Positions 20,853 to 29,173 of a stretch of DNA of 64,000 bases are shown in pieces. The position numbers were made by a program, and so were the translations under genes. How positions within the stretch are numbered: position 1 is the first letter of the stretch; every line of letters starts with the position of its first letter. Below the pieces are notes generated by a model. That model was not told where the DNA came from. It was given only the letters and a program-made list of their open reading frames with translations, and did not search any database. The stretch is taken from contig JAIQFH010000041.1 in assembly GCA_020073385.1 (NCBI GenBank), forward strand, positions 1 to 64,000. The letters are read 5' to 3'. This DNA comes from Terriglobia bacterium. Its GTDB lineage: Bacteria; Acidobacteriota; Terriglobia; Terriglobales; Acidobacteriaceae.

Positions 20853-22895
20853 ATGAAAACGTCGATTCTCTCAGTGGTTTTGGACATCGGGACAGTCGCT
20901 TCTCGACGATTGCCTCTCTGCCTGCTGGCTGTTTCAGCTTTCTTACTGACCACGGCGCAAGCCCAGGAAAAGCCCGCGGAATCCGCTCACGCGGCGGGAT
21001 GGGTGGTCATCCCCGTCGAAGAATACCGGGTGCTGCGCGCGAAAGCCTATCCGGTGGAGCGCGATCCGGAGCCGCCGCCGCTCGACGCAACTTTGACGCG
21101 AGTGGATTACGACCTGCATGTCACAGGGGAACTGGCGGCTGGACGCGCCAACCTCACGGTTGATGTTTTGAAAGACGGTTGGGTGCGAGTGCCAGTTCCG
21201 GCAGGATTGTTGGTTCGCGAAGCGCGGCTCGACGGCAAGTCGGTGTCGCTGGTACCGGCTCCGCAGGGAAAAGGTGCGGGACATCTATCGGCGCTCCTTT
21301 CTCACCCGGGACGGTGGGTTCTGGCGCTCGATGTCGACGTGCCTGTCACAGCGTCCACTGGCGACGAAAGCATTTCCCTTCCCTCCACGGAATCCGGTGT
21401 GACGCGTGCGTCCGTAGAACTGCCGCGACAAGGAATTGATCTCAGAGTCGACGGAGGAATTCTGTCTGAGAAGTCGGAAACCTCCGGCGGAACGAAGTGG
21501 TTGGCCTACGGCCGCGGCAACGAGGCGCTCATCCTTACCTGGCACAAGAAGACCGAGGATCATCACATCGAACTCCCGCTGCGTATGAGGGGATCGCTCA
21601 CACAGCTCACGAGCCTCGGTGAAGATTCAACTTCCGTCTACGCGGAAGCGAGTCTCGAGATCGTGCAGGGTGCCGCCCGTGAAGTGCGGATTCAGCTTCC
21701 GGAAAAAGTCACTATCAATCAGGTATCAGGCGCTGTGGTAGCCGACTGGGAGATGAAGAACGGCGAGCTCGCGATCACCTTCCTCGAACCGGTGGAGCAT
21801 AGCGCACGATTTGTGATCAACGGCGAGGCTCGGCTGCCACGTGACGGAATCATCGACGTTCCCTTGCTCCGCCTTCTCCACACCGAGCGCGACAGCGGCG
21901 GAGTCGCGGTGGAAATCCTCGGGGCGGGCGAGATCAAGGACCAGAAAGCGCAAGGACTTGAAGACGCCGACGCCAGCGACCTTGGAGAAATGATCGCCAG
22001 CCGCCAATCGCCTGCGCTGGCGGCCTTCCGCGCTCGCGCTGGTGAAGCCGGAGCGACGCGCACGTTAAGCGTGAACGTGGCGCGTTACGACCAGCAGGCG
22101 GTGCTGATGGCCAACATCGAGGAGGCCCGCTACGACATTCTGATGAGCGCCGACGGAAAGGAACTGGTTCAGGCCAGGTATGCCGTGCGCAACAACCAGC
22201 GGAACTTCGTCAAGATTGCGTTGCCGCCGGGAGCATCGGTGTGGAGTGCATCTTTGGGCGGAAGGCCGGCCCGCCCGGGTCAGTCGCCGGATGGAAGCTT
22301 GTTGCTGCCGCTCGAAAAGTCGCGCGGCGGTGAGGACGCTCCTGCTTTCGTGGTCGAACTGATGTACGTGACGAAGGCGCCCGCGTGGCAGGACAAGGGC
22401 AAGCAGACCGTCACGCTACCAGCGCTCGATCTTCCGATTTCGCGAACGGGAGTGCTCTTCTACTACCCGCCCATGTTCCGAGTTTCGGCGGAGCCTGGGA
22501 CGTTCCGCACGCAGGAATACCAGGGCCCGATTTCCGCCGCGCTCTCGAACAACGAAAGCGTGGCTGTAGCTGGGTTCTCTACGGGAGCTGCGGTTGGTGG
22601 CCCAATTGCAATGAATGGGCCGCCCTCTGCATCCCCGCAGCAGTTCGATCGCATGGAACAGTTCGCAAAGCTCCAGACCAACGACGACAAAGAAAAGAAA
22701 GACGCCACCCAGGCGTTGCTCGACAGCTTCAAGTCGAAGTCGATGGCAGGCAGAGTGACCGGCATCGTGCCGGTCAACATCGATTTCCCGGCGTTTGGTC
22801 CGTCGATCTACCTGGTGTCCGAACTTACCAGTGAGAACCAGTCCCCCGTAGCAGAATTCAGTTTCCAGCACGACAAAAAGGCAGGTGCGCGATGA
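20853..22895 (+). CDS. Secreted beta-rich protein of unknown function, first of a tandem pair
   Basis: I do not recognise a named family. The 680 residues begin with a signal peptide (about 1-38, ending TTAQAQ), then a segment VIPVEEYRVLRAKAYP and long stretches predicted to be beta strand with few cysteines. A region near 590-640 is linker-like and polar, and the end is RVTGIVPVNIDFPAFGPSIYL. The same overall plan occurs in the next gene (EEY/DEY motif, PPG-containing middle, GxxPVxID end), so the two arose by duplication. GGAGTGAGGG precedes the ATG. The stop overlaps the next start by ATGA, implying coupled synthesis, perhaps of a heteromeric surface or periplasmic assembly. Confidence 0.8.
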   Translation: MKTSILSVVLDIGTVASRRLPLCLLAVSAFLLTTAQAQEKPAESAHAAGWVVIPVEEYRVLRAKAYPVERDPEPPPLDATLTRVDYDLHVTGELAAGRANLTVDVLKDGWVRVPVPAGLLVREARLDGKSVSLVPAPQGKGAGHLSALLSHPGRWVLALDVDVPVTASTGDESISLPSTESGVTRASVELPRQGIDLRVDGGILSEKSETSGGTKWLAYGRGNEALILTWHKKTEDHHIELPLRMRGSLTQLTSLGEDSTSVYAEASLEIVQGAAREVRIQLPEKVTINQVSGAVVADWEMKNGELAITFLEPVEHSARFVINGEARLPRDGIIDVPLLRLLHTERDSGGVAVEILGAGEIKDQKAQGLEDADASDLGEMIASRQSPALAAFRARAGEAGATRTLSVNVARYDQQAVLMANIEEARYDILMSADGKELVQARYAVRNNQRNFVKIALPPGASVWSASLGGRPARPGQSPDGSLLLPLEKSRGGEDAPAFVVELMYVTKAPAWQDKGKQTVTLPALDLPISRTGVLFYYPPMFRVSAEPGTFRTQEYQGPISAALSNNESVAVAGFSTGAAVGGPIAMNGPPSASPQQFDRMEQFAKLQTNDDKEKKDATQALLDSFKSKSMAGRVTGIVPVNIDFPAFGPSIYLVSELTSENQSPVAEFSFQHDKKAGAR

Positions 22896-25186
22896 ATAGC
22901 AGAATCGTTACGTCAATGTTGGTCGGATGTGTTTGCTTGATGTCTTTGTGCTGGGCGGAGGACAAATCCGCACTGCCCCTGCCCGATCCCGGCAACGTCA
23001 CCCTGACGCTCGACGAATACAACAGGCTGGTGGAACGGGCGGCGAAGCCGCCAAAGAAACCAGACGCGGCGCCTCTTCCCTACTCCATCAAGCATGCCGG
23101 CCTGAAACTGAAGGTAGAGAACAACGGCGTAATGGGATCCGTGGAACTCGAGGGAGAAGTCTTCCACAAAGGGATCAGCAAGGTACCGCTCACCAGTGGG
23201 ATGACGATTCTCGATGCTCATCAGAACGGAAAGGGCGTGCCGCTGCTGCAAGAGAATGGCACCCACGTAGCGCTCCTTCCGGCGGGAGATTTCTCGATCT
23301 CGCTCGACACCGGCCTGCCGTCAAGGATCGACGCCGGGCGCGCTTCGTTCAGCCTGCCGGCTCCGGTGGCGGGCAGCGTGCAGATGAGCCTGTTGATTCC
23401 GGGCGAGCACACGCTAGCCAATATTACTCCGGGAGTCATTACCAGCCGTAAGTCGGAAAATGGGCACACCGCGATTGAAGCGACCTTGGTGCCCGGACAA
23501 CCAGCCAACATCTGGTGGGCCACGCGCGAAGTAGTCGCTCCGGCTGCCCCGCGCGAAGTGCGCTTCCTGGCGGATTCGAAAACGCTCGTTTCCGTGAGTG
23601 AAGCGGAAATGCGAATTGCTGTTCTGGCGGACATCACGATGGTGCAGGGAGAAACCTCCACATTCCAGGTTCAGATTCCTGAAGGCTTCGAGGTCACAGG
23701 CGTAACTGGACCAACGCTGGATTCGGCTGAGACTCAGCCCAAGGTGGTGAACGTGAGACCGGTCGGCACAACTGAACCCACTCATCCGTATATCTTTCTG
23801 ACCGTGAGCAACCCCGGGCTGCGTAGTCATCAGTTTCTGATCTCGATGGAGCGCTCGATCAATGACACGAAGGCCGACGCGCCTTTTGTCAGCTTCAAGG
23901 GAGCGCAACGGGAGACTGGTGAAGTGCTGGTGGAAGGCGCTGGCACGATGGAAATTACCGCAACCGAGGGCGGCGGCCTTAAGCGTATGGATGTGAAAGA
24001 AGCCAATCCTTATCTGCGGTCCCTGGCGCACTTCCCGCCGCAGGCTGCGTTCCGCTATCACCGGCAGGCGAGTGAGGCTCCTACTCTCGCCTTGAGCTGG
24101 GTACGGTTTCCGGACGGCAGCGTGCTCGCCGCCGTAGCCGAGAGCGCGGACGTCACCACCATGGTCACTTCGGAAGGCAAGTCGCTGACCGAGGTGAAAT
24201 TGACTCTGAAGAATCAAGCCCAGCCTTTCCTGAAAGTGTCGTTGCCCCCTGGGGCGACGATCCTCTCCGCGGAAGTCGCCGGGGAACGCGTGAAACCCGT
24301 GCAGGGCGCCGACGGCAATCGTGTGCCACTTTTGCGGCCGGGATTCCGTCCAAACGGTTCCTACACGGTGTCGTTTGTCTTCATGCACTCCGGAGCGCCA
24401 TTCGCGAAAAAAGGCGGCGCTGACCTGAGTCTTCCGAGCATGGATATCCCCATCAGCCTGCTGAACTGGGAGGTGTTTCTTCCAGAACGCTATAAAGTAA
24501 AGGATTTCGGCGGAGACGTGATTGCCGCTAATCGGGTGCCCGAACCGCTGCGCGAAGAAGGTGGAATGAGAGCCCAGTTGGAACGCGACAGGGGCTTTTA
24601 CAACAACTCGAGTAACGTAGGCGCGCGAATCCAGTCTCCGGCCGGCCAAATGGGCGGATGTGTGACTGATCAGACCGGAGCAGTCGTTCCCAATGTGCAG
24701 GTGACGGTCACGTCCTCGGACAACGGAATGAGCCGTAGCACGGTCACGGACGCCTCTGGACACTGGGCAGTTCTCGGAATGCCTTCAGGAAACTACAAGG
24801 TCAAGCTCGACAGCAGGGGCTTCAAGACCAGCGTCAACAACGTCAGGTACGACTCTAGCCAACCTTCAATGTTTGGTGGTGTTCTGAGCGTTGGTGGAAC
24901 TGCCGAAACCGTCGAAGTTACAGCGGAAGCGCCCATGATCAATACAACAGAGAGTTCCGTGAGCTCTCTGACCCTGTCAGGCAGGAACTACAGCCGAGTA
25001 GCGCTGCTCGCTCCGGGAGCCGTCAGCCAGAACGCGTCTGCCAACGTGATGAACCTGCAAAAGCGGGTCGCCGGCGTTCTGCCGGTGGCGATCGATGTTC
25101 CCCGGGCAGGCACATCGTTCAGTTTCGTCCGACCTCTGGTGCTTGATGAAGAGACCAAGGTTACCTTCAGCTACAAGAGCAGGTAA
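22892..25186 (+). CDS. Secreted paralogue with inserted Oar-type carboxypeptidase-regulatory module
   Basis: The 764-residue protein has a signal peptide (about 1-22) and beta-rich segments that parallel the preceding protein. Between about 587 and 712 it carries a module absent from its paralogue: GGCVTDQTGAVVPNVQVTVT, a CarboxypepD_reg beta-sandwich, then VEVTAEAPMINTTESSVSSL and LSGRNYSRVALLAPGAV. In acidobacterial Oar-like TonB-dependent transporters that string joins the N-terminal beta-sandwich to the plug. The shared ending resumes right after it (RVAGVLPVAIDVPRAG). No beta-barrel follows, so this is a domain transplant and not a receptor. Function is unknown. Confidence 0.82.
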   Translation: MNSRIVTSMLVGCVCLMSLCWAEDKSALPLPDPGNVTLTLDEYNRLVERAAKPPKKPDAAPLPYSIKHAGLKLKVENNGVMGSVELEGEVFHKGISKVPLTSGMTILDAHQNGKGVPLLQENGTHVALLPAGDFSISLDTGLPSRIDAGRASFSLPAPVAGSVQMSLLIPGEHTLANITPGVITSRKSENGHTAIEATLVPGQPANIWWATREVVAPAAPREVRFLADSKTLVSVSEAEMRIAVLADITMVQGETSTFQVQIPEGFEVTGVTGPTLDSAETQPKVVNVRPVGTTEPTHPYIFLTVSNPGLRSHQFLISMERSINDTKADAPFVSFKGAQRETGEVLVEGAGTMEITATEGGGLKRMDVKEANPYLRSLAHFPPQAAFRYHRQASEAPTLALSWVRFPDGSVLAAVAESADVTTMVTSEGKSLTEVKLTLKNQAQPFLKVSLPPGATILSAEVAGERVKPVQGADGNRVPLLRPGFRPNGSYTVSFVFMHSGAPFAKKGGADLSLPSMDIPISLLNWEVFLPERYKVKDFGGDVIAANRVPEPLREEGGMRAQLERDRGFYNNSSNVGARIQSPAGQMGGCVTDQTGAVVPNVQVTVTSSDNGMSRSTVTDASGHWAVLGMPSGNYKVKLDSRGFKTSVNNVRYDSSQPSMFGGVLSVGGTAETVEVTAEAPMINTTESSVSSLTLSGRNYSRVALLAPGAVSQNASANVMNLQKRVAGVLPVAIDVPRAGTSFSFVRPLVLDEETKVTFSYKSR

Positions 25187-25279
25187 AAGATCTGATGCAG
25201 GGCTGCACCTGCGATTGAACGTACTGGCCACGAACCGCTCGCCGATGGCATAGAATGTTGAATCGCAGGTTAGCAGCAA

Positions 25280-26602
25280 ATGAGTAAACCGGACACATGG
25301 AAGGCGTGGGAAGGGCGCGTGGTGGAAGGAAAGTATCCGCTTCGCCAGTGGCTGGGCGGCTCCGGCCACAGCGCAGTCTTTCTGACCGAATTCGCAGAAC
25401 GGCCCTCGCAAAGAGTAGCGATCAAGTTAATCCGTGTGGATGAAGGCAATGGCGAGCCGCAACTCTCGCAATTGCAAGTGACCAAGAAGCTTTCACATCC
25501 TCACCTGATTCGCACATTTCAGTGTGGCGTTTGCCGGATGGACGGCTCGCCGTTTCTCTATGTGGTGATGGAGTGCGCCGACGACGATCTTTCGCAGATT
25601 CTCCCGGAACGCCCATTGCATCCGTCGGAAGTGTCGGATTTACTGCCTCCCGTCCTCGACGCTCTGTTCTATCTGCACAAGAATGGATTTGTGCATGGCC
25701 GGGTTACGCCGTCGAACGTGCTCGCTGCCGGCGATCAATTGAAGCTGTCCTCGGACCAGGTCGCTCCCGTAGCACAGCAAGACGCGGCGCACAGGCGCCG
25801 CGATGTGTATGACGCTCCGGAGACCGCAGCCGGGATCATTTCGCCGGCAGGCGATATATGGTCTGTGGGTGTAACCCTGCTCGCGGCCTTGACCCAGAGT
25901 GTGACCGCCGCCGAACAGGCTTCGCCGACGAATCGCGATTTGCCCGAGACCATCCCCGACCCGTTTCGTGGCATCGTGCGGGAATGTCTGCAGCTCGATC
26001 CGAAACGGCGATGCCCGCTGAAGGAAATTCAGGAACGCATGTTGCCGGCGGCGCGTTCCGTGCCTGCCCCGCCGGAGCCAACGCCAATCCCCGCTGGTTC
26101 CTCAACCCGCCGGCCGGTATTTGCGGTCGCGGCCGTAATTATCGTTGTGCTGGGAATCGTATTCGGATTGTTGTATTCCCGCTCCAGCAAATCTCCAACG
26201 GAGACGGCCGATGCGACCAAGCAACCGGTATCCGACGCCGTGCCCGCCCCGACAACCACTGCTCCTAAGCCGGCTGAACCCGTGGCAAAGACTCGAACAT
26301 CAGCAGGCGAAGTCGTCCGGCAGGTGCTTCCCGATGTTCCCCGCAGCGCACAGCACACCATCCGGGGAACTATCAAGGTGGTCGTACGGGTACAAGTGGA
26401 TCCTTCCGGAAAAGTCACGGCAGCGACGTTGAAGTCACCCGGCTCCAGCCGATACTTCGCGAATCAGGCCCTCAAGGCGGCGGAGCGATGGGAGTTTTCT
26501 GCCCCGCAGGTAGACGGCCAGCCGACCGTGAGCACGTGGCTGCTCCAGTTCCGATTTAAACGAACGTCGATCCAGGCTTCGCCGCAACGCGAAAAGGGTT
26601 AG
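25280..26602 (+). CDS. Pseudokinase fused through a membrane segment to a TonB C-terminal domain
   Basis: The 440 residues comprise a PknB-like kinase fold (about 12-255), one membrane segment (about 278-299) and a periplasmic TonB C-terminal domain (about 345-428, RVQVDPSGKVTAATLKSPGSS ... ALKAAERWEF). The ATP-anchoring lysine is present (VAIK, Lys49), but the catalytic loop reads HGRVTPSN in place of HRDLKPxN, and the DFG position reads SDQ. Both catalytic aspartates are therefore missing and phosphotransfer is unlikely. GDIWSVGVTLLAAL shows the C-lobe fold is kept. The architecture suggests a cytoplasmic sensing domain coupled across the membrane to a periplasmic ligand-binding head. Confidence 0.85.
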   Translation: MSKPDTWKAWEGRVVEGKYPLRQWLGGSGHSAVFLTEFAERPSQRVAIKLIRVDEGNGEPQLSQLQVTKKLSHPHLIRTFQCGVCRMDGSPFLYVVMECADDDLSQILPERPLHPSEVSDLLPPVLDALFYLHKNGFVHGRVTPSNVLAAGDQLKLSSDQVAPVAQQDAAHRRRDVYDAPETAAGIISPAGDIWSVGVTLLAALTQSVTAAEQASPTNRDLPETIPDPFRGIVRECLQLDPKRRCPLKEIQERMLPAARSVPAPPEPTPIPAGSSTRRPVFAVAAVIIVVLGIVFGLLYSRSSKSPTETADATKQPVSDAVPAPTTTAPKPAEPVAKTRTSAGEVVRQVLPDVPRSAQHTIRGTIKVVVRVQVDPSGKVTAATLKSPGSSRYFANQALKAAERWEFSAPQVDGQPTVSTWLLQFRFKRTSIQASPQREKG

Positions 26603-27342
26603 TTCTTCCCTGCCTGACGCAACTTCCATACGATCTGCCTCACCATTCCCAGCAATACTTTCGCATCCATGGCTTGCAGGTTGAGGCGCAGCATGAGACG
26701 TCGGACTTTCTTTTCGCTCACCGCATCGTTGCCCGGTTTGACATATCCGCTGATTTTCAAAGCCTCGTATAGCCCTTGTGTGATCTTCTCGAGTTCGCCG
26801 GATTCCGCCGGCTCAGCATCGTTGGGAGTCGCGTTGTCGGCAACGCTGCGCGAAAGTCCGAAAAGGCATACGGCAACGGCCTGGCCCAGATTCATGGATA
26901 TGTGCTGTTCGTGAGTCGGAATGTTCAGCAGCCAATGGCAATGGGTGAAATCTTCGTTGGTCAATCCGACTTTCTCGGAGCCAAACAATAGAGCGACTCG
27001 GCCTGATTTCAACGCCGCGCGAACGGCGCTGCCCGATTCGTCGTTGAGGCGGCGCAGGGGATTCTGTAAATCCCGATCTCTTACCGCCGTCGTTCCGATC
27101 ACGAGTGAACAGTCTTCCACTGCTTGGGCAACAGTGTCGAACTCCTGGGCATTCGTGAGCAAGGCAGAGGCTCCAACCGCCGATCGAGCCTCGCGAAAAC
27201 CAACCGCGTATGGATTAACCAAGCGAAGATGCCGGGCGCCGAAGTTGCTCATGGCCCGCGCAGCCGCGCCAATATTAAGAGGATTGCGCGGTCGCACCAG
27301 CACGACCACGAGTTGCTCTAGCTCTGAAATTCCAATCGGCAA
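26599..27342 (-). CDS. trmJ: TrmJ-like tRNA 2'-O-methyltransferase (SPOUT)
   Basis: SAM-dependent enzyme that methylates the ribose of a tRNA nucleotide (position 32 for TrmJ). Its 247 residues include VVLVRPRNPLNIGAAARAM (about 11-29), LLFGSEKVGLTNEDFTHCHW and the knot-forming IPTHEQHISMNLGQAVAVC, followed by the helical C-terminal extension seen in TrmJ. The start appears to be TTG with a weak ribosome-binding site. The 3' end overlaps the 3' end of the convergent pseudokinase gene by 4 bases. Confidence 0.9.
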   Translation of the reverse strand: MPIGISELEQLVVVLVRPRNPLNIGAAARAMSNFGARHLRLVNPYAVGFREARSAVGASALLTNAQEFDTVAQAVEDCSLVIGTTAVRDRDLQNPLRRLNDESGSAVRAALKSGRVALLFGSEKVGLTNEDFTHCHWLLNIPTHEQHISMNLGQAVAVCLFGLSRSVADNATPNDAEPAESGELEKITQGLYEALKISGYVKPGNDAVSEKKVRRLMLRLNLQAMDAKVLLGMVRQIVWKLRQAGKN

Positions 27343-27390
27343 GCCGTCATTCTACGACAAAGAGAATTTTCGAGAGAGCGTCCGACAAGA

Positions 27391-27420
27391 GAAAAGCGCC
27401 CAAGACCAGGCGCCTGTTTT
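27391..27420 (-). terminator. Terminator of the PEP-CTERM gene
   Basis: GCGCC (27396-27400) pairs with GGCGC (27409-27413), flanked by AAAA on one side and TTTT on the other, so it can work in both directions. On the minus strand it ends the PEP-CTERM transcript just before trmJ. Confidence 0.65.
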
Positions 27421-27439
27421 CCAGACTGAACTTCATCGT

Positions 27440-28051
27440 CTATCGCGCGGACAATTTCCGACGCACCATGCCGAGCAAGCTCATCCCCCCTGTCGCAAAC
27501 AGAGCCAGTGTGGAAGGCTCTGGAACAGAGGCGATGGTCGTATCCCCGCCAGAAATCAGGGTTGAACCGTTAAAGAATCCTGTGCCTGTGTTGGCGGTCA
27601 ATTGAACGGTAACTGCGCTCACGCTGGTTCCACCCAACATTCCCGTAAGAACACCAGTCAGCGTGTAGCTGTGAGTCCCATTTGCCAGCGTCGTAAGAGT
27701 CCAACTTATGGGCGCGGAGAATGTACCGGAGAAGAGTACTCCATTGGGAATTCCGTTGGTGCCGTTGCCATTAATGGTGACCATTCCGCCAGCCGCGAAT
27801 GTGCCGCCCATCGTCAAAGAACCGCTGGTCAGTGCGCCGGTGCTTAGCGAAAAAGTGCCAAGGTCGCCTGTGACGGTGCCTCCGCCGTTAAGGCCAGTGA
27901 CAGCGATCAACGTAGATCCGGACAGAGTCAGCCCTGCAGTTGTACCGGAGAGCGTCCCCCCGCCATTGCTGAAATCGACTGTATTCGAGGCTGCTGCCAG
28001 ACTTGTCAGTGCGAAGCATGAGAGAACTACGACTAAAGCGGCGGACTTCAT
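27440..28051 (-). CDS. PEP-CTERM sorting-domain secreted protein
   Basis: The 203-residue protein has a signal peptide (about 1-22), a Gly/Thr/Ser-rich, likely beta-helical or beta-sandwich body, and the C-terminal sorting tripartite: VPEPSTLALFA, a short hydrophobic helix, and RRKLSAR (about 176-203). Such tails are processed by exosortase and tie the protein to exopolysaccharide or the cell surface. No exosortase or EPS genes lie in this window, so the sorter is encoded elsewhere. GGAG lies 8-10 bases before the ATG. Confidence 0.88.
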   Translation of the reverse strand: MKSAALVVVLSCFALTSLAAASNTVDFSNGGGTLSGTTAGLTLSGSTLIAVTGLNGGGTVTGDLGTFSLSTGALTSGSLTMGGTFAAGGMVTINGNGTNGIPNGVLFSGTFSAPISWTLTTLANGTHSYTLTGVLTGMLGGTSVSAVTVQLTANTGTGFFNGSTLISGGDTTIASVPEPSTLALFATGGMSLLGMVRRKLSAR

Positions 28052-28425
28052 CGAGGAAACTCCGTGCAGACGAATTAACGGGTGACAGGCAGTTACGCCG
28101 ACGGCCCGGTAAAAACCTGCTAAAGATAAGATTTCCTGGTGATAATGGCCATACGGTAGAAACGGTATGACTCAATAAGCTCCTCCCTTAGCAACGCAGA
28201 AAAAAGCATTTCTGCACGCAACGAAATTCGTGGAGCGCCTCTTTGCACGCCTCTCTCCTTAATCATTTTGACACCGTCTTGAAGATGTAAAAAGAATGTC
28301 AAAAACCGCAGCTTTTGCGCGGAATCGTAGTCTAAGGGTTGTAAGCTTCAAAAAGTCGTGGCGCTTCCGGAGGGGCGGTCGCATTCCGGAGCTCTCCCCC
28401 ACACAGAATTGGAAGGTTTTCTAAC
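28052..28425. other. Divergent intergenic region, 374 bases
   Basis: This region separates the PEP-CTERM gene from the response-regulator operon and must hold both promoters. A perfect 7-bp hairpin GCAGAAA/TTTCTGC (28196-28202 with 28209-28215) sits in the middle. No riboswitch consensus or clear sigma-54 site was found. Confidence 0.45.
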
Positions 28426-29169
28426 ATGGGAAATCTCGCAACACCATTCGGTCTCGGTAGAACCGTGACTCCAGTTCCTGCAGCCAAGCCCAACGGGCGG
28501 ATTCTGGTGGTCGAGGACGATCCCGCCGTTCAGAAAGCGCTCCGCCGACTGTTTGAAACAGAAGGTTATTCGGTAGAGACCCAATCAGATGGGAAGTCGG
28601 CGATCGACAGCTTTCATGCTTCGCCGCCAGCGGCCATGGTCCTGGACCTGCGTCTGCCCAAGGTCTCCGGCGGGGATGTCTGCAAAGAAATCAAGGCCAT
28701 CTCGCCGACGTTGCCGATCGTCGTTCTGAGCGCGGCGAGCGATGTTTCAGACAAAGTCCTGCTGCTGGAACTAGGGGCCGATGACTATGTCACCAAGCCT
28801 TTTAGTCCTCGAGAACTGCTGGCCCGAGTTCGCGCTGCCTTGCGCCACACTACCCGTGTTCCCGAAGCGCAAGTTGTCAGCTTTGACGACATCACTGCCG
28901 ACTTCAAGAAGATGGAAGTGAAACGCGACGGGAAAGCGGTAGTGTTGACTGCTCAGGAATTCAAGACATTTCAGTTCCTGGTACATAATGCCGAGCGGGT
29001 GATTAGCCGCGACGAACTGCTGAATGAAGTCTGGGGATACCAGAATTATCCTTCGACCCGAACCGTTGACAATCACATTCTGAAACTCCGCCAGAAACTG
29101 GAGAAAGACCCTTCGAGCCCGGTACATTTCCGCACGGTACACGGAATGGGGTACAAGTTCGTTCGCTGA
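28426..29169 (+). CDS. OmpR/PhoB-family response regulator
   Basis: Two-component output regulator of 247 residues. The receiver domain (about 25-140) has acidic pair Asp31/Asp32 (VVEDD), phospho-acceptor Asp74 (VLDLRLPK), Ser102 and Lys124 (YVTKPF). The winged helix (about 155-247) contains VVLTAQEFKTFQFL, RDELLNEVWGYQ and RTVDNHILKLRQKLE. About 22 non-family residues precede the receiver; GGAAGG ahead of the ATG supports this start. The histidine kinase gene starts 4 bases after its stop. The promoter it controls is likely its own, together with the porin and cupredoxin downstream. Confidence 0.94.
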   Translation: MGNLATPFGLGRTVTPVPAAKPNGRILVVEDDPAVQKALRRLFETEGYSVETQSDGKSAIDSFHASPPAAMVLDLRLPKVSGGDVCKEIKAISPTLPIVVLSAASDVSDKVLLLELGADDYVTKPFSPRELLARVRAALRHTTRVPEAQVVSFDDITADFKKMEVKRDGKAVVLTAQEFKTFQFLVHNAERVISRDELLNEVWGYQNYPSTRTVDNHILKLRQKLEKDPSSPVHFRTVHGMGYKFVR

Positions 29170-29173
29170 TCCT

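Noticed and set aside
23414-24763. 449-codon minus-strand frame opposite the secreted paralogue
   Set aside because: Antisense shadow; composition has no domain, and the plus-strand gene has a signal peptide and coupled start.
28120-28302. 60-codon minus-strand frame between the PEP-CTERM gene and the regulator
   Set aside because: No ribosome-binding site, motif or context support; it crosses the probable divergent promoter region.
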